The notes beneath the pieces are model-generated. The model made no database searches. It saw nothing but the letters and a program-made list of their open reading frames with translations, and was not told where the DNA came from. From JBBROS01 sp964246015 (lineage in GTDB: Bacteria > Pseudomonadota > Alphaproteobacteria > Acetobacterales > Acetobacteraceae), in contig CAXTPG010000031.1 in the NCBI GenBank assembly GCA_964246015.1, positions 1-43,514 on the forward strand: a stretch of 43,514 nucleotides of DNA. The letters are read 5' to 3'. A program made the translations under genes and the position numbers. Below are positions 11,777 through 19,082 of the stretch, piece by piece (the stretch's first letter is position 1; every line of letters starts with the position of its first letter).

Positions 11777-13207
11777 ATGTTGCAGCGTTTCCCCCGTGCC
11801 GCGCGCGCCGGGCTGGTGGCCGTCCTGCTGGGCGGCACGGCGCTTGGCGGCTTTGGCGCCTGGACGACCGAGACCGCCCATGCGCAGGCGAATGCCCAGA
11901 CCCCGGGCGCCATCCAGCCGCAGGGCGTGGCGCGGCCGTTGCCCGATTTCTCGGATCTCGCGGCGCAGGTCAGCCCGGCCGTCGTGTCCGTGACCGTTCG
12001 GCAGGCGGGCGGGCAGCAGGGGCCGGGGCGGATGGCGATGGGCGAGGCGCGGCAGGCGCGCGGGTCCGGGTTCATCATCGATCCCGACGGGACGATCGTC
12101 ACCAACAACCATGTCGTGAAGGACGCGGATCGCGTGTCCATCACCTTGACGGACGGGACGGAGCTGCCGGCGAAGGTGGTCGGGCGGGATGCGCGGACGG
12201 ATCTCGCCGTGCTGAAGGTGGATGCGGGGAAGGCGCTGCCGGCGCTGGTGCTGGGGGATTCGGATGCGGTCCGGCCGGGGCAGTGGGTGCTGGCGGTGGG
12301 CAATCCGTTCGGGCTGGGCGGGACGGTCACGGCCGGGATCGTGTCGGCGCGGGGGCGGGATATCGGGTCCGGACCGTACGACCAGTTCCTGCAGGTGGAC
12401 GCGGCGATCAACCAGGGGAACTCGGGCGGACCGCTGTTCACGCAGGACGGGCGGGTGGTCGGGGTGAACTCCGCCATCCTGTCGCCGACGGGGGGCAATA
12501 TCGGGATCGGGTTTGCGATCCCCAGCAGCCTGGTGCGGGACGTGGTGGGGCAGTTGCGGACGGCGGGGCACGTAACGCGCGGGTTCCTGGGGGTCGAGAC
12601 GCAGCCGGTGACGGCCTCGATCGCGCCGGGCCTGGGGCTGAAGCCCGATGCGCGGGGTGCTCTGGTGGCCGCGGTGGCGCCGGACAGCCCGGCGGCGAAG
12701 GCCGGCGTGCAGCCGGGCGACGTGCTGCAGACCGTCGACGGCAGCGCGGTGGGCACGCCGCACGAGCTGGCGCTGCGGATCGCGGGCGTGGCGCCAGGCA
12801 AGACGGCGGAGCTGGGGCTGCTGCGCGACGGGCAGGCGACCACGCTGAAGGTGGCGGTGGGCGCGATGCCGGAGGAGCGGGAGTCGGCCGACGCATCCGG
12901 CCCGGCGCGTGGCGAAGGGGGCATCGGCGTCGCGCTGGCGCCGCTGTCGCCGGAGCTGCGGGAGCAGATGGAGCTTCCGGCGGGCGCGAAGGGCGCCGTC
13001 GTCGCGGGCGTGCGCCCGGGATCGCGGGCGGCGCAGGCGGGGCTGCGGGAGGGCGATCTGGTGGTGGGCGTCGGCGCCAAGCCCGTGACCGGTCCATCGG
13101 AGGCGGTCGCGGCGATCCGCGGTTCCGGCGGCAAGGGCGTCGCGCTGCGCATCCTTCGGGACGGGCAGGCGCGGTTCGTGGCGGTGCCGCCGACCGCGGA
13201 GGGGTGA
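11777..13207 (+). CDS. DegP/HtrA-family periplasmic serine protease
   Basis: 476-aa periplasmic protease/chaperone. A Sec signal (residues 1-36, ending AHAQA) precedes the trypsin-like domain with the intact triad His112 (TNNHVV), Asp142 (RTDLAVLK) and Ser216 (QGNSGGPL). Two PDZ domains follow: the first around VAPDSPAAKAGVQPGDVLQTVDG and the second around VRPGSRAAQAGLREGDLVVGVG. This is the Do-like layout (protease, PDZ1, PDZ2) that degrades or refolds envelope proteins. GAAGGAG lies 9 nt upstream of ATG 11777. I could not identify a convincing heat-shock or sigma-E promoter in the 140-bp gap upstream. Confidence 0.95.
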   Translation: MLQRFPRAARAGLVAVLLGGTALGGFGAWTTETAHAQANAQTPGAIQPQGVARPLPDFSDLAAQVSPAVVSVTVRQAGGQQGPGRMAMGEARQARGSGFIIDPDGTIVTNNHVVKDADRVSITLTDGTELPAKVVGRDARTDLAVLKVDAGKALPALVLGDSDAVRPGQWVLAVGNPFGLGGTVTAGIVSARGRDIGSGPYDQFLQVDAAINQGNSGGPLFTQDGRVVGVNSAILSPTGGNIGIGFAIPSSLVRDVVGQLRTAGHVTRGFLGVETQPVTASIAPGLGLKPDARGALVAAVAPDSPAAKAGVQPGDVLQTVDGSAVGTPHELALRIAGVAPGKTAELGLLRDGQATTLKVAVGAMPEERESADASGPARGEGGIGVALAPLSPELREQMELPAGAKGAVVAGVRPGSRAAQAGLREGDLVVGVGAKPVTGPSEAVAAIRGSGGKGVALRILRDGQARFVAVPPTAEG

Positions 13208-13241
13208 CGCCTTCGCCGGGTCGTTCGGTGCGCGCCATCAT

Positions 13242-13268
13242 CCCAACGCTCGGGTGTCGAGCGTTGGG
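13242..13268. terminator. Bidirectional intrinsic terminator between degP and the dehydratase gene
   Basis: Perfect 10-bp inverted repeat CCCAACGCTC / GAGCGTTGGG with a 7-nt loop (GGGTGTC), centred between two convergent genes. There is no T-run, which is common in very GC-rich genomes. The position and symmetry support termination in both directions. Confidence 0.75.
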
Positions 13269-13294
13269 AGTGGCCTGTTCGGACGTCAGGGGGG

Positions 13295-14989
13295 TCAGGG
13301 CTTCATGAAGTCGAAGTCGCAGCCCTCGTCGGCCTGCTGGACGGTGTCGTGGAAGAGGCGGGCGTAGCCCCGGGCGGCCCAGGCGGGGCGGGCGGGGGTG
13401 GGGAGGGCTTCCTGGCGGCGGGCGAGTTCGATTGGGTCGACCAGGAGGTCGATGCGCCGGGCCTCGACGTCCAGGCGGATCATGTCGCCGGATCGCACGA
13501 GGGCGAGGGGGCCACCATCGGCTGATTCCGGGGTGATATGGAGGACGATGGTGCCGAAGGCGGTGCCGCTCATGCGGGCGTCGCTGATGCGGACCATGTC
13601 CTTGACGCCGGTGCGACCCAGCTTCTTGGGGATGGGGAGGTAGCCGGCCTCGGGCATCCCGGGTGCGCCCTTGGGGCCGGCGTTGCGGAGGACGAGGATG
13701 TCGTCGGGGGTGACGTCGAGCGCCTCGTCGTCGATGCGGGCGGCCATGTCGGGGATGTTCTCGAACACCACGGCGCGGCCGGTGTGCTGCAGGAGGCGGG
13801 GGGTGGCGGCGCTGTGCTTGATGACGGCGCCGCGGGGGGCGAGGTTGCCGTGGAGCACGGCCATGCCGCCCGTGGGCTTGATGGGGGCGCCGCGGGGACG
13901 GATGACGGTCTGGCCGGGCACGTCCTCGGCGTGCGCGACCGCTTCCGCGAGGGTGGCGCCGGCGACGGTGGGGGTCGTGAGGTCGATGAGGGGGCCGAGT
14001 TCGCGCAGGAGCCTGGGGACGCCGCCGGCGTGGTGGAAGTGTTCCATGTAGTGGTCGCCGGAGGGTTTCAGGTCGACGAGCACGGGGACGTTGCGGCCGA
14101 TCTCGTCGAACTCCGCCATGTCGATGGCGAGGCCTGCGCGGCCGGCCATGGCGGTGAGGTGGATGAGGCCGTTGGTGGAGCCGCCGATCGCCTGCAGGAC
14201 GGTCATGGCGTTGCGGAGGCTGGCCTTGGTGATGAGGGCGCCGGGCCGGGGGCTGCCGGAGACGGCCATGCGGGCGGCGGCGTGGCCGCTGGCCTCGGCG
14301 AGGCGGATGCGTTCGGCGTGCGGGGCGGGGATGGTGGCGGACATGGGCAGGGAGAGGCCCAGGGTCTCGGTGATGCAGGCCATGGTGCTGGCGGTGCCCA
14401 TGACCATGCAGGTGCCGACGCTGGGGGCGAGGCGGCCCTCGACGACGTCGATCTCGGCGCGGTCGATGGTTCCTGCCCTGTGCGCGCTCCAGAGGCGGCG
14501 ACAGTCGGTGCAGGCGCCCAGGACCTCGCCCTTGTGATGGCCGACGACCATGGGGCCGACGGGGATGACGACGGTGGGGAGGTCGGCGCTGGCGGCGGCC
14601 ATGATCTGTGCGGGAAGGGTCTTGTCGCAGCCGCCGATGACGATGACGGCGTCCATGGGCTGGGCGCGGATCATCTCCTCGGTGTCCATCGCCATGAGGT
14701 TGCGGAGGAACATGGAGGTGGGGTGGGCGAAGGATTCGTGGATGGAGATGGTTGGGAAGACCATGGGCATCGCGCCGGCGAGCATGACGCCGCGCTTTGC
14801 GGCCTCGATGAGCTGGGGGGCGTTGCCGTGGCAGGGGTTGAAGTCGCTGTGGGTGTTGGTGATGCCGACGATGGGGCGGTCGAGGGCGTCGTCGGAGTAG
14901 CCCATGGCCTTGATGAAGGCCTTGCGGAGGAAGAGGGAGAAGCCGTCGTCGCCGTAGCTGGTGAGACCCTTGCGTAGACCTTTTTGCAT
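13295..14989 (-). CDS. IlvD/Edd-family dehydratase (sugar-acid dehydratase, L-arabinonate dehydratase-like)
   Basis: 564-aa iron-sulfur dehydratase of the dihydroxy-acid/sugar-acid family. Cluster-binding cysteines are C53 (DFNPCHG), C121 (GGCDKT) and C194 (GTCMVMGTASTM); the C-terminal signature GRTGVKDMVRISDARMSGTAFGTIVLHITPE is intact. The ending, with TAFGTIVLHITPESADGGPLALV, resembles L-arabinonate-type sugar dehydratases more than biosynthetic IlvD, and the adjacent DenD-like dehydrogenase fits sugar-acid catabolism. A biosynthetic role cannot be excluded. ATG 14989 was chosen because GGGAA lies just upstream; an in-frame GTG at 15022 would add 11 residues. Confidence 0.88.
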   Translation of the reverse strand: MQKGLRKGLTSYGDDGFSLFLRKAFIKAMGYSDDALDRPIVGITNTHSDFNPCHGNAPQLIEAAKRGVMLAGAMPMVFPTISIHESFAHPTSMFLRNLMAMDTEEMIRAQPMDAVIVIGGCDKTLPAQIMAAASADLPTVVIPVGPMVVGHHKGEVLGACTDCRRLWSAHRAGTIDRAEIDVVEGRLAPSVGTCMVMGTASTMACITETLGLSLPMSATIPAPHAERIRLAEASGHAAARMAVSGSPRPGALITKASLRNAMTVLQAIGGSTNGLIHLTAMAGRAGLAIDMAEFDEIGRNVPVLVDLKPSGDHYMEHFHHAGGVPRLLRELGPLIDLTTPTVAGATLAEAVAHAEDVPGQTVIRPRGAPIKPTGGMAVLHGNLAPRGAVIKHSAATPRLLQHTGRAVVFENIPDMAARIDDEALDVTPDDILVLRNAGPKGAPGMPEAGYLPIPKKLGRTGVKDMVRISDARMSGTAFGTIVLHITPESADGGPLALVRSGDMIRLDVEARRIDLLVDPIELARRQEALPTPARPAWAARGYARLFHDTVQQADEGCDFDFMKP

Positions 14990-15069
14990 CGTCGTTCCCT
15001 GGCTTTGCCCCTGACCCGGCACCGTATGGGGGGTGGGGGGGTTGTCAATGCGGGGGCGGGGGGTGGGCT

Positions 15070-15090
15070 GGCGGGACGCCGGCGTTACGA
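15070..15090. repeat. Interspersed repeat family B, copy 1
   Basis: GGCGGGACGCCGGCG followed by TTACGA. It contains overlapping palindromes GGCG-GGA-CGCC and CGCCGGCG. On the minus strand its end reads TCGTAA, which supplies the last Ser codon and the TAA stop of the DenD-like gene. Copies 2 and 3 are at 33171 and 33209. Confidence 0.75.
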
Positions 15091-16077
15091 GAGGGCTCGG
15101 TCGGCGCGGGTGGGTTCGAGGTCGTCTTCGATGAAGGATTGGACAAGGGCGTCCAGGGTTTCGTGGGGGGTGAAGCCCAGGGATTGGGCGCGGTGGGGGG
15201 CGAAGGCCGCGGGCCAGGCGTCGACGATGGCGGCGATGGCGGGGTCGGGGGCGCGGTGGACGAGGGCGGATGCGCCGGGTCGGACGCGGTCCAGGGCGGC
15301 GAGCATGTCGGCGACGGTGGCGCGGAGGCCGGGGGGGTTGATGCCGCGGTCGGCGCCCATCGGGGTCGTGTCCATGCCGGCGGCGTGCAGCAGCCAGGTG
15401 ACGGCCCGGCGGGGGCTGCAGATCCAGACGGCGAACTCGTCGGGGACGGGGAGGGTGGCGGGAAGGCCCAGAAGGGGTTCGCGCAGGATGGCGCTGACGA
15501 AGCTGCTGGCGGCCTTGTTGGGGCGGCCGGGGCGGATGGTGACGGTGGGGAGGCGGATGCAGACGGCATCGAGGAAGCCGCGGCGCGTGGCGTCGGCCAG
15601 GAAGAGTTCGGCGGCGGCTTTCTGCGCGCCGTAGGAGTTGGCGGGGAGCTGGCGGGCGTCGTCCGGGAGGATGGCGTGCTGGCCGCCGGCGAAGCTGGCG
15701 ACGGAGCTGGTGAACACGACCCGTGGAGGCTTGGCGCGGGCGGGCGTGGGAAGGGCGCGGCAGGCGTCGATGACGGCGTCGGTGCCGCGGACGTTGACGC
15801 GCCGGCCCAGCTCGTAGTCGGCCTCGGCGGCGGCGCTGACGACGGCGGCGAGGTGGAAGACGACGCTGGTGCCGGGTGGGATGGCTTCGGCGGGGAGGGC
15901 GGCGAGGTCGCCGGCCAGGGTGTGGATGGGGAAGGGAGCGTGGGGCGCGCGCGGGGGCGTGAGGTCGAAGAGGGTGAGGCTGGTGATTTGGGTGCCGTTC
16001 AGGGCGCCGTCGGCGGCCAGGCGAGCGGCGATCTTCTGGCCGAGGAAGCCGGCGCCGCCGAGGATGGTGATGTGCAT
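15085..16077 (-). CDS. denD: NAD-dependent epimerase/dehydratase family protein, D-erythronate dehydrogenase-like
   Basis: 330-aa extended short-chain dehydrogenase. The N-terminal NAD motif is GGAGFLGQKIA (residues 8-18), followed by VFHLAAVVSAAAEADYELGRRVNVRGTDAV and the catalytic TSSVAS with YGAQK (SxnYxxxK). The sequence SFVSAILREPLLGLPATLPVP and the SPRRAVTWLLHAA segment are characteristic of DenD, which oxidises D-erythronate to 2-oxo-tetronate. It lies 95 bp downstream of the IlvD/Edd dehydratase on the same strand, consistent with a sugar-acid operon, but the kinase and isomerase of the known erythronate pathway are absent here. The stop codon lies inside a repeat. The symbol is assigned by family resemblance only. 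Confidence 0.8.
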   Translation of the reverse strand: MHITILGGAGFLGQKIAARLAADGALNGTQITSLTLFDLTPPRAPHAPFPIHTLAGDLAALPAEAIPPGTSVVFHLAAVVSAAAEADYELGRRVNVRGTDAVIDACRALPTPARAKPPRVVFTSSVASFAGGQHAILPDDARQLPANSYGAQKAAAELFLADATRRGFLDAVCIRLPTVTIRPGRPNKAASSFVSAILREPLLGLPATLPVPDEFAVWICSPRRAVTWLLHAAGMDTTPMGADRGINPPGLRATVADMLAALDRVRPGASALVHRAPDPAIAAIVDAWPAAFAPHRAQSLGFTPHETLDALVQSFIEDDLEPTRADRALS

Positions 16078-16120
16078 GGTGCCTCTTTGGCTTTCGATGG
16101 GCGTTGATCGTGCGTGGAAT

Positions 16121-16152
16121 GGTGGGTTGCGCAAGGGCTTACCCACCCTACG
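16121..16152. repeat. Interspersed repeat family A, copy 1
   Basis: GGTGGGT (16121-16127), a spacer, ACCCACC (16141-16147), then CTACG. It lies between the divergent denD-like and PLP-lyase genes, about 10 bp before the lyase start. Two other copies are at 27144 and 37426. It would form a 7-8 bp hairpin in the lyase leader. Confidence 0.75.
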
Positions 16153-16161
16153 ATCGCCGGC

Positions 16162-17310
16162 ATGATGTTCGATCAGGATTTTCGGTGGTTGGCCAATCCC
16201 CGGCACGGGGTTCCGGGGGTCGTCGTGCTGAATGCCGGGGGGTTCCGGCGGGCGCGGGCGGAGATCGAGGGGTGGCCGGGGTATGAGGCGACGCCGCTGC
16301 TGGACCTGCCGGAGGCGGCGGGGCGGGCGGGGGTGGCTTCGGTGCATCTGAAGGACGAAGCGCCGCGGTTCGGGCTGGGGAGCTTCAAGGCGCTGGGCGG
16401 GGCGTATGCGGTGCTGGGGGTGGTGCAATCCGCGCTGGCCCGGCGGGGCGGGGCGGCCAACGCGACGGCAGCGGAGCTGGAGGCGGGGGGGCATTCCGGG
16501 GCGGGGCATGTCGTCGTGTGCTGTGCGACGGACGGGAACCATGGGCGGAGCGTCGCGTGGGGGGCACGGCGGTTTGGCGCGCGGTGCGTGATCTTCGTGC
16601 ATGAGGGGGTGAGCGCGGGGCGGATCGAGGCCATTGCGGCGTATGGGGCGGAGGTGCGGGTCGTGCCGGGGACGTACGACGATTCGGTGCGGGTGGCGGC
16701 GGAGGCGGCGGAGCGGGAAGGGTGGTTCGTCGTGTCGGACACGTCGTGGCCCGGCTACACCGAGGTGCCGCGGGAGGTGATGCAGGGGTATCGGGTGATG
16801 GCGGAGGAGGCGCTGGCGGCGATGCCGGCTGCGCCGACGCATGTGTTCATCCAGGGGGGCGTGGGGGGGGTCGCGGCCGCGGTCTCGGCCCAGGTGCGGG
16901 CGCGGGGGGTGGAGGCTGCGGTCGTGGTGGTGGAGCCGGAGCGGGCGGCGTGTCTGCTGGCGAGTGCGGAGGCGGGGCGGCTGACGGTGGTGGGCGGCGC
17001 GCTGGACACGGTCATGGCGGGGCTGGCGTGCGGGGAGCCGAGCCTGCTGGCCTGGCAGGAGCTGGAGCGGGCGGCGGCGGCGTTCGTGGCGATCCCGGAT
17101 GCGGCGGCGGTGGACGGGATGCGGTGGCTGGCGGCGCGGGGTGTGGTTTCGGGGGAGTCCGGGGCGGCGGGACTGGCCGGGTTGTTCCTGGTGGCGGGGG
17201 AGGCGGCGGCACGGGCGGCGCTGGGGCTGGATGCGGGGAGCCGGGTGCTGGTGTTCAGCACGGAGGGGGCGACGGACCCGGACGTGTATGCGGCGCTGGT
17301 GGGGGGATGA
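16162..17310 (+). CDS. PLP-dependent lyase, diaminopropionate ammonia-lyase-like
   Basis: 382-aa fold-type II PLP enzyme. The PLP lysine is K76 in GLGSFKALGGAY. Further signatures are CCATDGNHGRSVAWGARRFGA, the DDSVR/EGWFVVSDTSWPGYTEVPREVMQGY block typical of 2,3-diaminopropionate ammonia-lyase (YgeX/DpaL), and the phosphate-binding GGVGGVAAAV. It would convert diaminopropionate to pyruvate and ammonia, though a threonine/serine dehydratase-like role is possible. Start chosen at ATG 16162, with a second ATG immediately after at 16165. It overlaps the next gene by 4 bp (ATGA). A run of eight G's in the GGVGG codons (about 16863-16870) is a possible slippage site. Confidence 0.87.
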   Translation: MMFDQDFRWLANPRHGVPGVVVLNAGGFRRARAEIEGWPGYEATPLLDLPEAAGRAGVASVHLKDEAPRFGLGSFKALGGAYAVLGVVQSALARRGGAANATAAELEAGGHSGAGHVVVCCATDGNHGRSVAWGARRFGARCVIFVHEGVSAGRIEAIAAYGAEVRVVPGTYDDSVRVAAEAAEREGWFVVSDTSWPGYTEVPREVMQGYRVMAEEALAAMPAAPTHVFIQGGVGGVAAAVSAQVRARGVEAAVVVVEPERAACLLASAEAGRLTVVGGALDTVMAGLACGEPSLLAWQELERAAAAFVAIPDAAAVDGMRWLAARGVVSGESGAAGLAGLFLVAGEAAARAALGLDAGSRVLVFSTEGATDPDVYAALVGG

Positions 17311-18188
17311 GCGGCGGGCGGATCGCCCCGGCGGCGCTGGTGCAGTTGGGGGGGGCGGTGGTGCTGCTGGGGGCGGCCTGGCCGGTGACGAAGGTGGCGT
17401 TGCTGGATGGGGCGGCTGCGTCGTGGTTCGCGCTGGGGCGGGCCGGGTTGTCGATGCTGGTCGCGGCGGTGGCGCTGGTGGCGATGCGGGGGGTACGGGT
17501 GCCCCGCCGGGTCGATCTGCCGGCGCTGTTCGCGTTGGGGCTTCTGCAGTTGGGCGGATTCTTCATGCTGGCGCATGCGGCGGTGGCGTGGGTGCCGGCG
17601 GGGCGGACGGCGATCCTGTCCAATGCGACGCTGGTATGGACGGTGCCGATCGCGCTGGTGGTGGGGGAGGCGATCTCGGTCCGGCGGTGGGTCGCGACGG
17701 GGCTGGGGGCGGCGGGGGTCGTCGTGCTGATGGGGCCGTGGGCGATCGATTGGACGTCGGGGCCGGTGCTGCTGGGGCACGGGTTCCTGCTGGGGGCATC
17801 GTTGTGCTGGGCCGCGGCGATGACGATCGTGCGGCGGTGGCCGCCCCGGCTTTCGATGTTCGAGCTGCTGCCCTGGGCCTTCGCGATCGCGAGCGTGGTG
17901 CTGCTGCCGCTTGCGGTGGCGCATGGGACGGGACGGTGGACGGGGACGGGGGTGGCGTGCCTGCTGGCGGTGGGGGTCGTGATGGGGCCGGTGGGGACGT
18001 GGTGCGTGATGCAGGCGACGACGGCGTTGCCGCTGGTGGTGGCGTCCGTCGGGTTCCTGGCGGGGCCGGCGGTGGGGCTGCTGCTGTCGGCGGCGTTCCT
18101 GGGGGAGCCGTTGACGGCGAGCGTGCTGGGGGGCGCGGGGTTGATCCTGGGTGGGGCGGCGTTGGCGTCGTGGAGCAGCAGGCGATGA
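17307..18188 (+). CDS. EamA/DMT-family membrane transporter
   Basis: 293-aa inner-membrane protein with about ten hydrophobic helices in two EamA repeats. The first begins LVQLGGAVVLLGAAWPVTKVALLDG and the second around GHGFLLGASLCWAAAMTIVRR; PAGRTAILSNATLVWTVPIALVVGE is typical of the drug/metabolite superfamily. Such proteins mostly export amino acids or metabolites. It overlaps the PLP lyase (ATGA at 17307) and the following hydrolase (ATGA at 18185), so all three are translationally coupled. A role in exporting the lyase's substrate or product is inference. Confidence 0.9.
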   Translation: MSGGRIAPAALVQLGGAVVLLGAAWPVTKVALLDGAAASWFALGRAGLSMLVAAVALVAMRGVRVPRRVDLPALFALGLLQLGGFFMLAHAAVAWVPAGRTAILSNATLVWTVPIALVVGEAISVRRWVATGLGAAGVVVLMGPWAIDWTSGPVLLGHGFLLGASLCWAAAMTIVRRWPPRLSMFELLPWAFAIASVVLLPLAVAHGTGRWTGTGVACLLAVGVVMGPVGTWCVMQATTALPLVVASVGFLAGPAVGLLLSAAFLGEPLTASVLGGAGLILGGAALASWSSRR

Positions 18189-18940
18189 TCCTTCGGACGG
18201 TCCGGGTCGGGGAGGGGCCGGCTCTCGTGCTGCTGCACGGGTTGTTCGGGGCGGCGAGCAACTGGGGGCGGGTGCAGCGGCGGCTGGCTTCGGGGCGGAC
18301 GGTGATTGCCATGGATCTGCGGAACCATGGCGCGAGCGGGCATGACGCGGTCATGGACTATGGGGTGATGGCGGAGGATGTGGCCGAGACGCTTGCGGCC
18401 GAGGGGATCGGGGCTGCCGGGGTGCTGGGGCACTCGATGGGCGGAAAGGTGGCGATGCAACTGGCGCTGACCCGGCCGGCGCTGGTGACCCGGCTGCTGG
18501 TCGCGGACGTGGCGCCGGTGCGGTACGAACCGCATTTCCGCGCGATCGCGGCGGCGATGCTGGCGTTGCCGCTGGGGCCCGGGCTGACGCGGGCGGAGGC
18601 GGGCGCGGCGCTGGAGGGGGTGGCGCCGGATGGGGCGGTGCGGGGGTTCCTGCTGCAGAACCTGCGGTTCGGCGACCGGCCTGGGTGGCGGATCGGGCTT
18701 GCGGAGATCGCGGCGGCGCTGCCGGAGATCGAGGGGTGGCCGGGGGCCGGGGCCTATGGGGGGCCGGTGCTGGTGCTGCGCGGGGAGCATTCGGCCTATG
18801 TGCTGCCGGAGCATCGGGCGTTGTTCCGGGGGCTGTTTCCGGCGGCGAAGTTCGCGACGCTGCGGGGGGCGGGGCACTGGCTGCACGCGGACGCGCCCGA
18901 CGCGTTCGTGGCGACGGTGGGGGCGTTCTTTCCGGAGTAG
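18185..18940 (+). CDS. Alpha/beta-fold hydrolase, YbfF-like esterase
   Basis: 251-aa alpha/beta-hydrolase. HGLFGAASNW provides the oxyanion region, MDLRNHGAS is typical of YbfF-type esterases, the nucleophile is Ser84 in GHSMGGKVA, and GAGHWLHADAPD near the C-terminus gives the catalytic His. It probably hydrolyses short-chain esters or thioesters. It is the last of three coupled genes starting at 16162, with its start overlapping the transporter stop. Confidence 0.88.
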   Translation: MILRTVRVGEGPALVLLHGLFGAASNWGRVQRRLASGRTVIAMDLRNHGASGHDAVMDYGVMAEDVAETLAAEGIGAAGVLGHSMGGKVAMQLALTRPALVTRLLVADVAPVRYEPHFRAIAAAMLALPLGPGLTRAEAGAALEGVAPDGAVRGFLLQNLRFGDRPGWRIGLAEIAAALPEIEGWPGAGAYGGPVLVLRGEHSAYVLPEHRALFRGLFPAAKFATLRGAGHWLHADAPDAFVATVGAFFPE

Positions 18941-18964
18941 GTCGGGCCGATCCCGGAAATTGGA

Positions 18965-19024
18965 TTGACGTTGACGTGTGGGGCTGGCAGCACATTTCGT
19001 GGTGATCGCGATTTCGTGATCGGG
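18965..19024 (+). promoter_or_regulatory. AT-richer leader with tandem TTGACG and an imperfect direct repeat upstream of the Hint gene
   Basis: The 142-bp gap before the Hint gene is noticeably richer in A and T than its surroundings. TTGACG occurs twice back to back (18965-18976), and ATTTCGTG...GATCG occurs twice (18994-19010 and 19011-19024). TTGACG could be a -35 element, but I see no good -10 at the right spacing. The repeats could be regulator sites. Offered as a candidate control region only. Confidence 0.35.
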
Positions 19025-19082
19025 AGTGTGCAGCGTTGAACCCGGCCCCGACTGGACTGCTCGTCGTCCGGCGTGACCGGGC

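Noticed and set aside
16863..16870. Eight-G tract in the PLP lyase as a programmed frameshift
   Set aside because: The reading frame is intact through the tract and encodes the conserved GGVGG phosphate loop; neighbouring GC-rich codons give such runs by chance.
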